Shown here: positions 25,553 to 35,527 of the stretch, in pieces
Layout: every line of letters begins with the position of its first letter
Position numbering within the stretch: the first letter of the stretch is position 1
From: Trebonia sp963759545
GTDB lineage: Bacteria > Actinomycetota > Actinomycetes > Streptosporangiales > Streptosporangiaceae
NCBI GenBank assembly: GCA_963759545.1
Contig: CAVXAB010000028.1
Span: 106,851 to 170,850, forward strand
Reading direction: 5' to 3'
Length of the DNA stretch: 64,000 nucleotides
Notes under the pieces: model-generated
What the model was told of the DNA's origin: nothing
Database searches by the model: none
The model's input: the letters and a program-made list of their open reading frames with translations, nothing else
Position numbers and translations under genes: made by a program

Positions 25553-26582
25553 TTAGCGTTTCCCCCGGCCGAAGTAGCTGGCGCGGACCCGGTCGAGAAG
25601 AATCGCGATGCCGAGGACGCCGCCCTGGACGACCTGCTGGTAGTACGGGGAGACATGCAGGGCGAGCAGGCCGTTCGCGATGAACTCGAGCAGGATCGCG
25701 CCTGCCGCGACGCCGAGGATGCGGCCCTCGCCGCCGAACAGGGAAACGCCGCCGATGACGGCGGCCGCGATCGCGGTGAGTTCCCAGCCGGGGCCGACGG
25801 ACGGGTCGGCGACGTTCATCCGGCCAATCGACAGCATGCCGACGAGGCCGGCCAGCAGCGCGCTGGCGACGTAGGTGGAGACGATCCGGCGGCTCACGGG
25901 AATGCCCGCCAGCCGGGCCGCCTCCCTGTTGCCGCCGACCGCGTAGACCTGCCGCCCGACATAGGTCCGTTCCAGGACGAACCAGGCGATCAGCGCGGCA
26001 CCGAGGAAGATCAGTCCCGGTACCGGCACCTGCCAGAGGTAGGCCGAGGACACGTTGGCGAACAGCCCGCTGATGCCGTTGATCGGGGTGCCGCTGGTGA
26101 TCGCGAGCGACAGTCCCTGCGCGGTGGTGTAGGTGACCAGCGTGATGACGAACGGCGGCACGTTCAGCCGGGTGACCATGAGCGCCGTGCCAGAAGCCGA
26201 CGGCGGCGCAGATGGCCAGGGTGAACAGGATCGCTACCGGGGCGGGCAGGCCCTGGTTGACGTTGAACCAGGCGGCGAGGATACCGGCCAGGCCCGCCAG
26301 CGCGCCGACGGACAGATCGATGCCGCCGGTGAGGATGACCAGTGACTCGCCGAGGGCGAGGATGCCCACCTGAGACAAGTCGCGGCCCATCACCTGGAGG
26401 TTGCCGGCGCTCGTGTAGGTGGGCGCATTGATGGATATGACGATGAAGACGACGACGCAAGCGAGGACGACGCCCGCCTCGGGGGATTCGGCCAGTCCCC
26501 GCGCGATCCGCGCGGCCGCGCGGGCGGCGGTGGGCTTGGTGGCCAGGGGTGCTTGCGGGGGAATGGTGCTCTGGGCGGTCAT
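25553..26582 (-). CDS. ABC sugar permease, RbsC/AraH type (frameshift)
   Basis: About 340 residues when joined. N-terminal part: VVLACVVVFIVISINAPTYTSAGN, DLSQVGILALGESLVILTGGIDLSVGALAGLAG, up to VGFWHG. The reading frame then breaks near 26185 and continues as MVTRLNVPPFVITLVTYT, YAVGGNREAARLAGIPVSR, GMLSIGRMNVADPSVGPGWEL, GGVSLFGGEGR to the stop at 25553. The raw frame instead runs as Arg-rich nonsense into the palindrome. It forms the membrane channel of the CUT2-type importer whose ATPase and binding protein are encoded upstream in the operon. Proximity to araBDA suggests L-arabinose. Confidence 0.88.
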
Positions 26583-26584
26583 CC

Positions 26585-28169
26585 TCAGATTCCGTTCGTG
26601 GGAGTGGCGGGCAAGGCGGCTGCCGCTGCCGCGGTGACCTGTGCCCTTCCGGCAGCGGCCGACATGATGCGTTCTTTGGTGGCGTCCTGGTGGAGGAGCA
26701 CCGCGGCGACCTTGCCGTGGTTCATGACCGCGATCCGGTGGCAGATGAGCTGCAGCTCCTCCAGTTCGGAGGAGGCGACGAGCACCGCCATGCCGCCGGC
26801 GGCGGCTCGTTCGATCAGCTCGTAGATCTCGGCTTTCGCGCCGACGTCGACGCCGCGGGTGGGCTCGTCGAGCAGCAGCAGCTGCGGTCGCGTCGCGAAG
26901 GCGCGGCCGAAGACTGCCCGCTGCTGGTTGCCGCCGGACAGCGAGCCGATGGGCTGGTCGACCGATTGCATGCGGACGTGCACGTTGTCGGCGATCGCCT
27001 GTGCCTCTGCCCGCTGTCGCTTGGGCGTGAGCAGGCCGCGGGTGGACAGCCGCCGGAGGATCGAGACGGTGACGTTGTCCTTGATCGGGGCGAACAGGAC
27101 GAGCGACTGCTCCTTGCGGTCTTCCGGGATCATCACGATGCCGGACGCGGTACCGTCGCCGGGACTGCGGGGGGAGTACCGCGTGCCGTTGACCGTCATG
27201 GTGCCGCCGGTGGCAGGCTGCGCGCCGGCCACCGTGTGGATGAGCCGGCTCCGGCCGGAGCCCATCAGTCCGGCGATGCCGACGATCTCGCCCGCCCGCA
27301 GTTCCAGATCGACCGGGCCCAGGCCGTCCGCGGTCAGGCCCTGGACCGCCAGCCGGACTGGGGCGTCAGCCGGGTGCGGCGGCGGCTCGGTCCTGCTGAT
27401 CTCGCCGCCCACCATTTCCCTGATGAGCTGCTCCTCGGTGGCTTCGCCTCGGGGTCAGGTCGGCGACGAGCTTGCCGTTACGCAGCACGATGATCCGGTC
27501 GCTGACGGCGCGCACCTCGTCGAGCCGGTGGCCGATGAACAGCACGGTGCCGTTCCGCTCGGCCACCTGCCGGGCGAGGCCGAGGACCATCTCCGCCTCG
27601 ACGGGGCCGAGCGCGGAGGTCGGCTCGTCCAGGATCAGCAGCTTGGGGGCCCGGCCCCATGCCTTGGCTATCTCGATAAGCTGCCGGGTCGGCACCGGAA
27701 GAGTACGTACCTCGCGGTTCACACCGCCGACAGAGCGCGGATCAAGGCCGATGTCGCGGAGCATCTGCTCGGCCTCGGCACGGGTCGCGGCCCGGTCTAC
27801 CAGGGCTCCGCGCCTGGCCCCGTTCGGGCGGCGCCCGAGCAGCAGGTTCTCGGCGATCGAGAGCTGCCCGACCAGCGGGAACTCTTGGGAGACCAAGGCG
27901 ATGCCAAGTCGGCCCGCCGCCTCGGTCGAGCCCTGGGGCAGCGGCACCCCGTCGATCTCGATCTCGCCGCCGTCGCGGTGCACCGAGCCGGCCAACGTGC
28001 CCATCAGGGTGGACTTGCCGGCCCCGTTCTCGCCGACCACGCCGACGACCTGGCCGGCGTACAGGTCGAGTTCTGGCAGGTCGAGGACGCGGACCGGACC
28101 GTAGGTCTTGTGAACGCCCCGCAGCCGCGCGGTGACCGCGCGGCTGGGGGCTTGCGCTGCTTCGGACAC
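26585..28169 (-). CDS. ABC sugar importer ATP-binding protein, RbsA/AraG type (frameshift)
   Basis: Two ATPase domains, about 527 residues after repair. Domain 1: GENGAGKST Walker A, LPVPTRQLIEIAKAW signature, LLILDEPTSALG Walker B. Domain 2: GLMGSGRSRLIHTVAG, IPEDRKEQSL typical of CUT2 ATPases, GSLSGGNQQRAVFGRA, LLLLDEPTRGVD. The frame breaks after KLVADLTP near 27452; dropping one C of a CCCC run gives RGEATEEQLIREMVGGE, the conserved linker. I take the GTG at 28169, one base after the binding-protein stop; a TTG at 28196 is possible. Confidence 0.9.
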
Positions 28170-28170
28170 G

Positions 28171-29340
28171 TCAGCCGATGCCGAGCTGCTGCTCAAGGGA
28201 GGTGTAGCCGCTCATGTCTGACTTGGTAACCAGACCGACGCCTGAGGAGACGGTGTAGCCGTCCGAGCCGATGTACGGCTTGAGGATGGCCTGCGTGGCG
28301 GCCGTACCAAGCACCTTCTCCGCGGTGAGGATGAAGGCGCCGGTGTAGCCCTGCTGGTACGGCATCTGGACCACGGTGCCGCCGATCACGCCCGAATTGA
28401 TGAACGAGAGGGTTTGCGCGTCAGAGTCGTCGGAGACGATCGAGACCTGTCCGGTCTTCTTCGCCGACTGCACGGCCTGGGCTAGCGCCGGGCCGTCGTA
28501 GGAGTAGACGCCGTACAGGCCGTTGACGTCGGGGTTGTTCGCCAGGATGGTCTCGGCGTCCGATTGCGCGGTCGAGGCCGACAGGTTGTCGTTGACCTTC
28601 TGCACGACCTGGATGTTGGTGCCGGCGATCGCCTGCTCGAAGCCGGCGATCCGCTGCGTAGCGTTGGCGGCGGTCAGCGAGCCGACGAGGATCGCCACCT
28701 TGCCGGTGCCGTTCAGGAGCTGCTTCATCGCGAGTCCGGCCTGGTAACCGGCTGTCTGGTTCGGCGTGCCGAGGTACAGGCCCGCCGCGGCGGTGCCGGG
28801 CAGCGGCGAGTCGATTGGCAGCACGAAGATGCCCTTGCTCATGTCGGTGGCGATGGTGCCCTTCGCGGACGCCGGGTCGATCGCGGAGATCGAGTAGCCG
28901 GTGATGCCCTGCGACCGCAGCGTCTCGAGCTCGGAGGTCTGCTCGGTCAGCTTGCCGTTCGGCGGCGCGAAGTAGGTGCAGTGGCTGGACGGGAGGCCGA
29001 CGGCCTTGCAGCCGGCCTGGAAGCCGACCTGTCCGGCCTTCCAGTAGTCGGCCGCGACGTTGACGACCATCGCGATGTTGACCGCCGACAGGCTCTTGCC
29101 CTTGAGGGCTGCCGCCAGCGCGGCGTCGAGCTTGGTGAGGGCGCTCTGGTTGAACGACAGCGAGCCGTTCAGCGAAACCGGCGCCGCGGCCGAGCTGCTG
29201 GGGGATGCCGCGCTGCTCGCGCTGCTGGCCGGCGCGCTCGCGGCGGCCGACGAGCTGCTGCTCGACGAGGAGGAACAGGCCGTCAGTGCGGCCAGTGCGC
29301 TCGCGGTGACGGCGAGGCCGGCCGCCATCTTTCTGTTCAT
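28171..29340 (-). CDS. Periplasmic-binding-type sugar-binding lipoprotein (CUT2)
   Basis: 389 residues. A lipoprotein signal with lipobox LTAC (Cys-22) is followed by a long Ser/Ala linker. A substrate-binding domain of the peripla_BP_4/ribose type starts near residue 75: IDPASAKGTIATDMSKGIFVLPIDSPLP, ILVGSLTAANATQRIAGFEQAI, NDNLSASTAQSDAETILANNPDVNGLYGVYSYDGPALAQAV. AAGGAGA lies just upstream of the ATG. It captures the sugar outside the membrane for the importer encoded downstream. The araA gene directly upstream makes L-arabinose the best guess. Confidence 0.9.
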   Translation of the reverse strand: MNRKMAAGLAVTASALAALTACSSSSSSSSSAAASAPASSASSAASPSSSAAAPVSLNGSLSFNQSALTKLDAALAAALKGKSLSAVNIAMVVNVAADYWKAGQVGFQAGCKAVGLPSSHCTYFAPPNGKLTEQTSELETLRSQGITGYSISAIDPASAKGTIATDMSKGIFVLPIDSPLPGTAAAGLYLGTPNQTAGYQAGLAMKQLLNGTGKVAILVGSLTAANATQRIAGFEQAIAGTNIQVVQKVNDNLSASTAQSDAETILANNPDVNGLYGVYSYDGPALAQAVQSAKKTGQVSIVSDDSDAQTLSFINSGVIGGTVVQMPYQQGYTGAFILTAEKVLGTAATQAILKPYIGSDGYTVSSGVGLVTKSDMSGYTSLEQQLGIG

Positions 29341-29804
29341 TTACAATCTCCTTGTTTTGTTGCCGGAGCAGAGGTCTTGATAAACGTCGTCGTTCATTGA
29401 TGTCCGTGGTCTCGCTGAAATTGCGAGATGTTCGTTGAATTGAAGTTGTCGTGCGTTATCGCGAAACGTATGTCGGCGTTCTGGATCATGTCAAGATCCG
29501 ATAATTGGATCGTTATAATTGCGGTTCTATGGTCGTTAAAATGGCATGAGTAAGCCGCTGACCAGCAAAGATGACATAAATAATGAATGAATAAAATGCA
29601 GGCGTGCCTGATGGCATGAACGTGAAACGATGGCCATTTGGCACGGTGAAAGCGCGATGCGAGGCGCGGTGAAAGCTGGTGGCGCGAAGGGTCTAATTCG
29701 CGGCGGATTTACGCTATCGCGGTATGGCTAAACGGCTCCGCCGATGAAGGGTGACTCTTCTGCTGTGTGAGTATGGAAGTTTTCTGATACGGTCCCCCTT
29801 GCGC
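29341..29804. promoter_or_regulatory. AT-rich intergenic region upstream of the sugar importer operon
   Basis: A 464-base gene-free stretch that is much richer in A and T than its surroundings, especially 29450-29640. It contains small inverted repeats (CTCGC-TGAAATT-GCGAG at 29412; GATCC-GATAATT-GGATC near 29495) but no clear copy of the operator found upstream of araB. It probably holds the importer promoter and regulator sites, and the end of araA transcription. Confidence 0.5.
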
Positions 29805-31310
29805 TCAGATTCCGCGCGCGAGTCGGTAATAGGCGGCGTTGGCCCTGATTTCGGCCTCGAACGACCGGAGCGTGGTCGTCGAGTCGATAACCAGGAACTC
29901 GGTGCCTGCCATGCGGGCGTAGTCCTCGAAGGCCTCAAGGCCGACCGCGGTGGACATGGCGGTATGGTGTGCCGCGCCGGCGGTGAGCCAGGCGGTGGCG
30001 GAAGTCGCGAAGTCGGGAGCAGGCTTCCAGACGGCCCGGCCGACGGGCAGCTTCGGGAGCGGGGCGCTCGGGGGAACGAGCTCGACCTGGTTGGCGACCA
30101 GCCGGAACCGGTCGCGCATGTCGGACAGCGCGACTACCACGCCGGGGCCAGGGTCGGCGGTGAAGACGAGGCGGACGGGGTCCTCGCGGCCGCCGATGGC
30201 GAGCGGGTGGATCTCCACCCGGGGACGGGCGGTGGTCAGGGTGGGGCAGACTTCGAGCATGTGGGCGCCGAGGATTCGCTCCTCTCCAGGGGTGAGGTCG
30301 TAGGTGTAGTCCTCCATGAGGGAGGCGCCGCCCGGCAGGCCGGCGCCCATGACCTTGGCGGCGCGGACGAGGATGGCGGTCTTCCAGTCGCCCTCCGCGC
30401 CGAAGCCGTAGCCGTCGGCCATCAGCCGCTGAACGGCGAGTCCGGGGAGCTGGCGCAGGCCGCCGAGGTCTTCGAAGCTGGTGGTGAACGCGCCGAACCC
30501 GCCAGCGTCAAGGAAGGTTCGCAGGCCAAGCTCCATCGCCGCGCCGTACCGCAGCGACTCGTGCCGCTCGCCGCCCGGCAGCAGCTCAGGCGCGACGTCG
30601 TAGCGGTCGGCGTACTCGGCGACGAGCGTGTCGATGCCTTCCTTGGGTGCCGCGTCCACGGCCGCGACCAGGTCGTTGACGCCCCAGGTGTTGACCTGGA
30701 CGCCGAAGACGGCCTCGGCCTCGGTCTTGTCGCCCTCGGTCACGGCGACGTAGCGCATGTTGTCGCCGAAGCGGGCGAGCTTCAGCGACCTCGTGGCCGC
30801 CCATCCGGCGGCGGCCCGCGCCCACGTCGCGACCGAGGCGATCACCCGGGGGTCGGACACGTGGCCGGCGACGGTCTTGCGGGCGACGCCGAGCCTGGTC
30901 TGGATGTAACCGAACTCGCGGTCGCCGTGCGCGGCCTGGTTCAGGTTCATGAAGTCCATGTCGATGTCCGCCCACGGCAGCGCCACGTTGGCCTGCGTGT
31001 GCAGGTGCAGCAGCGGCTTGCGGAGCGCCTCGAGCCCGCCGATCCACATCTTCGCCGGGGAGAACGTGTGCATCCACGCGATCAGCCCGATGCAGGCGTC
31101 ATCGGCGGTGGCGTCGAGGCACAGCCGCCTGATGGCCGCCGCGTCGGTGAGTACCGGCTTCCATACCACGCAGGTCGCGACGTCCGGCGCGGCGTCGAGC
31201 GCCTCCGCGATCACCTGGGACTGGCTGGCCACCTGGCGCAGGGTCTCATCGCCGTAAAGGCCCTGGCTGCCCGTGACGAACCAGATCTCTCGGGTGGGGG
31301 AGGTGCTCAT
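29805..31310 (-). CDS. araA: L-arabinose isomerase
   Basis: 501 residues, the normal AraA length, from ATG 31310 (MSTSPTREIWFVTGSQGLYG); an in-frame start 15 codons upstream is less likely. LCLDATADDACIGLIAWMHTFSPAKMWIGGL, LLHLHTQANVALPWADIDMDFMNLNQAAHGDREFG and GFGAEGDWKTA are family signatures carrying the metal-binding Glu and His residues. It isomerises L-arabinose to L-ribulose. Last gene of the araB-araD-araA set. Confidence 0.96.
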   Translation of the reverse strand: MSTSPTREIWFVTGSQGLYGDETLRQVASQSQVIAEALDAAPDVATCVVWKPVLTDAAAIRRLCLDATADDACIGLIAWMHTFSPAKMWIGGLEALRKPLLHLHTQANVALPWADIDMDFMNLNQAAHGDREFGYIQTRLGVARKTVAGHVSDPRVIASVATWARAAAGWAATRSLKLARFGDNMRYVAVTEGDKTEAEAVFGVQVNTWGVNDLVAAVDAAPKEGIDTLVAEYADRYDVAPELLPGGERHESLRYGAAMELGLRTFLDAGGFGAFTTSFEDLGGLRQLPGLAVQRLMADGYGFGAEGDWKTAILVRAAKVMGAGLPGGASLMEDYTYDLTPGEERILGAHMLEVCPTLTTARPRVEIHPLAIGGREDPVRLVFTADPGPGVVVALSDMRDRFRLVANQVELVPPSAPLPKLPVGRAVWKPAPDFATSATAWLTAGAAHHTAMSTAVGLEAFEDYARMAGTEFLVIDSTTTLRSFEAEIRANAAYYRLARGI

Positions 31311-31333
31311 GATGCGGGGGACTCCATTCGGGG

Positions 31334-32047
31334 TCAATGTGAATACTGTCGCCATAAATCGGTCGGGGACTCAGGACTTCCTGGCTGGCCGTAGACGTTC
31401 TGGTAGCGGTCGTAGAGGCGGTCTATGTCGGCCTTATCGATCGGCAGCGGTTCGCCGAGCTGACGGGCGAGGTGCACGCTGCGGGCGACGTCCTCGCACA
31501 TCACGGCCGCCTTGACCGCCGCGCGGGCGTCCTTGCCTATCGTGAACACCCCGTGGCTGCGCATCAGCACGGCCGCGGATCGGTGGCCGGAGAGGGTCTC
31601 GACGATGCCGCGGCCGATGGAGTCATCGCCGATGAGCGCGAACGGCCCGACGGGGATCTCCCCGCCGAACTCGTCGGCCATCGCGGTGAGCACGCACGGC
31701 ACGGGCTCGCCGCGCGCCGCCCAGGCGCAGGCGTAGGTGGAGTGCGTGTGCACGACGCCGCCGACCTCCGGCATGTGCCGGTAGACGTAGGCGTGCGCGG
31801 CGGTGTCGCTTGAGGGGGAGAGGTCGCCCTCGAGCACGACGCCATCCAGGTCGCAGACGATCATGGACTCCGGTGTCAGCTCGTCGTAGGAGACGCCGCT
31901 CGGCTTGATCACCATCAGGTCGTGGCCGGGGACGCGGCCAGAGACGTTGCCCGCCGTCCACACGACCAGCCCGTACCTGACGAGTTCGGCGTGCAGCGCG
32001 CTGACCTGCTCACGCAGCGCCTTGAGCTGTGTGGTGAGAGCGCTCAT
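31334..32047 (-). CDS. araD: L-ribulose-5-phosphate 4-epimerase
   Basis: 237 residues from ATG 32047, which overlaps the araB stop as ATGA. Class II aldolase/adducin fold: ELVRYGLVVWTAGNVSGRVP, MVIKPSGVSYDELTPESM, zinc-binding HTHSTYACAWAARG, and VLMRSHGVFTIGKDA with the third His. It converts L-ribulose-5-P to D-xylulose-5-P for the pentose phosphate pathway. Confidence 0.95.
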   Translation of the reverse strand: MSALTTQLKALREQVSALHAELVRYGLVVWTAGNVSGRVPGHDLMVIKPSGVSYDELTPESMIVCDLDGVVLEGDLSPSSDTAAHAYVYRHMPEVGGVVHTHSTYACAWAARGEPVPCVLTAMADEFGGEIPVGPFALIGDDSIGRGIVETLSGHRSAAVLMRSHGVFTIGKDARAAVKAAVMCEDVARSVHLARQLGEPLPIDKADIDRLYDRYQNVYGQPGSPESPTDLWRQYSH

Positions 32048-33738
32048 CCGGATGTCGCTCCGTTCCTGCGGTTGCGTAGGCGGTGCAGCACGTCGTTGCC
32101 CGCCCATTCCGGGCGTCCGGAGAAGTAGTCGTGCAGGGTCCGGTACTCGGCGAAGAGCTCGTCGTAGGCGTCCGCGCGGGCGGGCTCGGGAAGGTATGCC
32201 GTCTCATCGACCCGGCCCATCACGGCCGCCGCGGCGGCCACGTCGGCGTGCAGGCCGGCGGCGACCGCGGCGTGAATCGCCGACCCGAGCGCCGGGCCCT
32301 GATCCGAGGTGGTCACGTAGATGGGGCGGCGTAGCACGTCCGCGTAGATCTGCATCAGCAGCCGGTTGCGCTTGAGCCCGCCGGCGACGATGAACTCGGT
32401 CACCGGCAGCCCGGCGGCCTCGAACGCCTCGACGATCACCCGGGTGCCGTAGGCGGTGGACTCGAGCAGGGCCAGGTAAACCTCTTCCGGCGTGGTGGCC
32501 AGCGTGAGGCCGGCGATCACCCCGGACAGATGGTGATCGACGAGGATCGACCGGTTGCCGCCCATCCAGTCGAGCGCGATGAGGCCGTGCGCACCGACTG
32601 GCTGTCCCTCGCTCCGGCTGGACAGGTACTCGTGCAGGTCCTGGCCGCGTTCCGCGGCGTCCTCGAGGTAGCTTTCCGGGACGCCAAGGCCGGTCCACCA
32701 CGCGAAGATGTCACCGACCGCGCTCTGCCCCGCCTCGTAGCCGAACTTGCCCGCGATGATCCCGCCGTCCACCACGCCGCAGATGCCCGGCACGTCCGCG
32801 AGCCGGTCGCCGTTCATCACGTGGCAGGTCGAGGTGCCCATGATCGCGAGCATCTGACCGGGCGCGATGGCCCGGGCGGCGGGAGCGGTGACATGCGCGT
32901 CGACGTTGCCCGTGGCGACCGCGATGCCCTCGGGAAGCCCGGTGAGCGCGGCGCCGCCGGCGGTGAGCGTCCCCGCGCGGCTGCCGAGCGGTGACAACGG
33001 CACGCCGGCCAGCCGGGTACGCGCGAAGTCGGCGAAGGCCGGGTTAAGCGCCTCGAGGTAGTCCTCGGCGGGGTAGTGACCGTCCTGGTAGATCCCCTTG
33101 TAGCCGGCCGTGCAGGTGTTCCGCGTCTCGGTGCCGCAGAGCTGCCAGATGATCCAGTCGGCCGCCTCGATCCACCGCTCGGTCCGCTGGTAAGTGTCCG
33201 GGTCCTCCTCGAGGAGCTGCAGGGCCTTGGCGAACTCCCACTCAGACGAGATCCGGCCGCCGTACCTGGCGATCCATCCCTCGTGGCGCGCGTGGGCGAG
33301 GTCGTTGATCCGGTCGGCCTGTGGCTGGGCCGCGTGGTGCTTCCACAGCTTGGGCCAGGCGTGCGGGCGTTCGCGCAGCCCGGGAAGCTCGCACAGCGGT
33401 GTGCCGTCCCGCAGCACCGGCAGCACGGTGCAGGCCGTGAAGTCGGTGCCGATGCCGACCACCGCCGCCGGGTCGGCCCCGGCGTCTCGCAGCGCTTCGC
33501 GGACCGCGGTGCCGAGCGCGGCACGCCAGTCCGCCGGGTCCTGGAGCGCCCAGTCGGGTGGGAGCGGCTGTCCGGTGGACGGCAGCGTCCGCTCGATCGC
33601 GCCGTGGGCGTATTCACCGACTCCGGTGCCGAGTTCGGCGCCGTCGCTTGCCCGCACCACCACGGCACGGGCCGAGAGAGTCCCGAAGTCCACGCCCACA
33701 ACCAGGGGCAGCTTCGCGGTGCTGCTGTCCGCAGTCAC
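32044..33738 (-). CDS. araB: L-ribulokinase
   Basis: 564 residues from GTG 33738, preceded by AAGGGAG; a longer frame from a TTG at 33861 has poor composition. FGGY-kinase features: VVGVDFGTLSARAVVVRASDG phosphate-binding loop, IGTDFTACTVLPV, WIEAADWIIWQLCGTE, LIALDWMGGNRSILVDHHLSG, and EFIVAGGLKRNRLLMQIYADV. It phosphorylates L-ribulose. First gene of the arabinose catabolic unit, divergent from the LacI regulator. Confidence 0.95.
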   Translation of the reverse strand: MTADSSTAKLPLVVGVDFGTLSARAVVVRASDGAELGTGVGEYAHGAIERTLPSTGQPLPPDWALQDPADWRAALGTAVREALRDAGADPAAVVGIGTDFTACTVLPVLRDGTPLCELPGLRERPHAWPKLWKHHAAQPQADRINDLAHARHEGWIARYGGRISSEWEFAKALQLLEEDPDTYQRTERWIEAADWIIWQLCGTETRNTCTAGYKGIYQDGHYPAEDYLEALNPAFADFARTRLAGVPLSPLGSRAGTLTAGGAALTGLPEGIAVATGNVDAHVTAPAARAIAPGQMLAIMGTSTCHVMNGDRLADVPGICGVVDGGIIAGKFGYEAGQSAVGDIFAWWTGLGVPESYLEDAAERGQDLHEYLSSRSEGQPVGAHGLIALDWMGGNRSILVDHHLSGVIAGLTLATTPEEVYLALLESTAYGTRVIVEAFEAAGLPVTEFIVAGGLKRNRLLMQIYADVLRRPIYVTTSDQGPALGSAIHAAVAAGLHADVAAAAAVMGRVDETAYLPEPARADAYDELFAEYRTLHDYFSGRPEWAGNDVLHRLRNRRNGATSG

Positions 33739-33845
33739 GTTGTCTCGTCTCCCTTGACGGCCCGCCGGCGCTGTGCGGCGCCCGCCGATGTTGCGGCTGG
33801 ATGTCGTCCAAGGCGGCCCGCGTGTGTCAAACCGCCTGTGGCTGA

Positions 33846-33861
33846 TTGTTAACGTGCTCAA
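33846..33861. promoter_or_regulatory. Candidate LacI operator, araB-proximal
   Basis: TTGTTAACGTGCTCAA, an imperfect inverted repeat centred on CG. It shares TGTTAACG with a second site 160 bases away at 34009 in the same divergent intergenic region (33739-34143). Spacing and position suggest repression of araB by the adjacent LacI protein. Confidence 0.5.
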
Positions 33862-34008
33862 AGTAGGGTGTCAATACCCCGATGTCATCTCGTTACCGTG
33901 CTGCCCGCGCAACCCCATCAGGAAGCCTGCTGCTAGCCAGGCCAGCCTGAGCTGTGCGGATGCCGGGAAGTGACAAGGTGAGGCGCTTGGTGCATTGACA
34001 GGTTAATC

Positions 34009-34022
34009 TGTTAACGCTCACA
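34009..34022. promoter_or_regulatory. Candidate LacI operator overlapping a promoter
   Basis: TGTTAACGCTCACA, imperfectly palindromic around CG, follows a TTGACA hexamer (33995-34000) and would lie across the spacer and -10 region of a plus-strand promoter for the regulator gene, consistent with autorepression. The remainder of the intergenic region has no gene. Confidence 0.5.
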
Positions 34023-34143
34023 ATCAAGCTGCTGAAATGCTGCCGGGGCGGCAACGCCCGGCGACCCGGACATGCACTGACGTCGGGGGATAGAGTATTG
34101 ACGCAGCGAGATGGACCAACTCGACAATCAATTGGGGTACTAC

Positions 34144-35157
34144 GTGGTCAGACCCGCCAGGGAGCCGGCGATGACCGACGTCGCCAAGTTGGCAGGCGTC
34201 TCGCACCAGACCGTCTCGCGGGTGCTGAACGACCATCCGAATGTGCGGGAGCAGACCCGGCTTCGGGTGCAGGCGGCCATCAACGAGCTCGGCTACCGGC
34301 CGAACAAGGCCGCCCGCCTCCTCGTGACGGGAACGTCTCAGGTCATCGGGGTTGTCTCCCGGTCATCCACGCTGTTCGGGCCGGCCGCAACGCTCAGCGC
34401 TCTCGCGGAGGAGGCCGTCAGGCGCGGCTTCACGGTGAACGTGGAGAGCGTCCGCACGCTGGATAGGCAGCCGATCGCCGACGCGATCGGCCGCCACCTT
34501 GATCAGCGCGTCGCCGGCCTGGTCATCATCGCCCCGGTGGAGTCGGCCAACGACGCGCTCGACGACCTTCCAGAGGACATCCCGCTGGTGACCATCGACG
34601 GCGATCCCGCCAGGCCGACCGAGCTGGTGACCGTGGACCAGGAGGCCGGGGCGTACGCCGCGACGAGGCACCTGCTCGATGCGGGGCACTCCACCGTCTG
34701 GCACGTCTCAGGACCCGACGACTGGTTCGACGCGCGCGGACGCGTCGCCGGCTGGCGACGGGCACTGACCGAGGCAGGCGCGGAGATTCCACCGCTCATG
34801 TCGGCGGACTGGCTCGCCGCGTCCGGGTACCGCAACGGCCAGATCCTGGCCAGGATGAGCGACGTCACGGCCGTCTTCGCGGCCAACGACCACCTGGCCC
34901 TCGGCATCCTGCGCGCCTTGCACGAGCGTGGCCGCCACGTTCCTGGTGACGTCAGCGTGATCGGCTTCGACGACGTCCCAGAGGCCGCGTACTACATCCC
35001 GCCCCTCACCACCGTCCGCCCCGACTTCGACGCGGTCGCCGCCGCCAGCATCGACCTGCTCCTCGCGCAGATCACCAGCGGCCACCGCCTCGGCGACCGC
35101 CGCGTCCTGACCCCCACCCTGATAAGCAGAGAATCGGTAGCCCCACCCCGCTCCTAA
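34144..35157 (+). CDS. LacI-family transcriptional regulator of the arabinose locus
   Basis: About 337 residues; GTG 34144 with GGGG upstream is preferred to ATG 34111. The N-terminal helix-turn-helix is MTDVAKLAGVSHQTVSRVLN with hinge helix KAARLLVTG. The effector domain has IGVVSRSSTLFGPAATL, VSGPDDWFDARGRVAGWR, FAANDHLALGILRALHERG and VIGFDDVPEAAYYIPPLTTV, as in pentose and galactose regulators. Divergence from araBDA and the two shared half-sites make it the likely arabinose-responsive repressor. Confidence 0.9.
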   Translation: MVRPAREPAMTDVAKLAGVSHQTVSRVLNDHPNVREQTRLRVQAAINELGYRPNKAARLLVTGTSQVIGVVSRSSTLFGPAATLSALAEEAVRRGFTVNVESVRTLDRQPIADAIGRHLDQRVAGLVIIAPVESANDALDDLPEDIPLVTIDGDPARPTELVTVDQEAGAYAATRHLLDAGHSTVWHVSGPDDWFDARGRVAGWRRALTEAGAEIPPLMSADWLAASGYRNGQILARMSDVTAVFAANDHLALGILRALHERGRHVPGDVSVIGFDDVPEAAYYIPPLTTVRPDFDAVAAASIDLLLAQITSGHRLGDRRVLTPTLISRESVAPPRS

Positions 35158-35225
35158 CCCCACAAGTCTCCTGACCCACGCACGCCCCATGCGCATCGGC
35201 GCTAACGCGGGCGAGCAAGCGTCGG

Positions 35226-35281
35226 CGTTCCCCGTGTGGCGTTGGGCGGGCTATAGCCGGCCCAACGCCACACGGGGAACG
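35226..35281. terminator. Inverted repeat with 22-bp perfect arms
   Basis: Arms 35226-35247 and 35260-35281 (CGTTCCCCGTGTGG opens the left arm) enclose a 12-base centre that contains its own palindrome GGCTATAGCC. It lies 68 bases after the LacI stop in the 504-base gene-free convergent region 35158-35661. Confidence 0.75.
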
Positions 35282-35320
35282 AGCTGCTCGAGAAGTCCGG
35301 GCCGAGTCGGCTCCGGCCAA

Positions 35321-35368
35321 GTCATGAAATTTCCGGCATGTCGTGGCGCGGAGCGCCCGACATGCCGG
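35321..35368 (+). repeat. Palindromic REP-like element, copy 2
   Basis: GTCATGAAATTTCCGG followed by a hairpin with arms CCGGCATGTCG / CGACATGCCGG and inner stem GGCGC / GCGCC. Same head and loop as copy 1 at 19751-19800, with base changes that keep pairing. Confidence 0.75.
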
Positions 35369-35446
35369 TTGCTAGGGACCGGTGGCTGAGCAGCCGAGGG
35401 AAGGCCGGAGGCGCGAAGGGACCCGGGCCAGGGCAGGCCCGACGCG

Positions 35447-35500
35447 AAGATAGTGGATAGCTGACCACGCCATATGGCGTGGTCAGCTATCCACTATCTT
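35447..35500. terminator. Perfect 54-base palindrome
   Basis: Two exact 27-base halves meeting at CAT/ATG; the left half starts AAGATAGTGGATAGCTGACC and the right half ends in TATCTT followed by TT. It lies in the convergent region between the LacI gene and pckG. Confidence 0.8.
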
Positions 35501-35527
35501 TTCGAATCACGTAACGTGCATGCCGAT

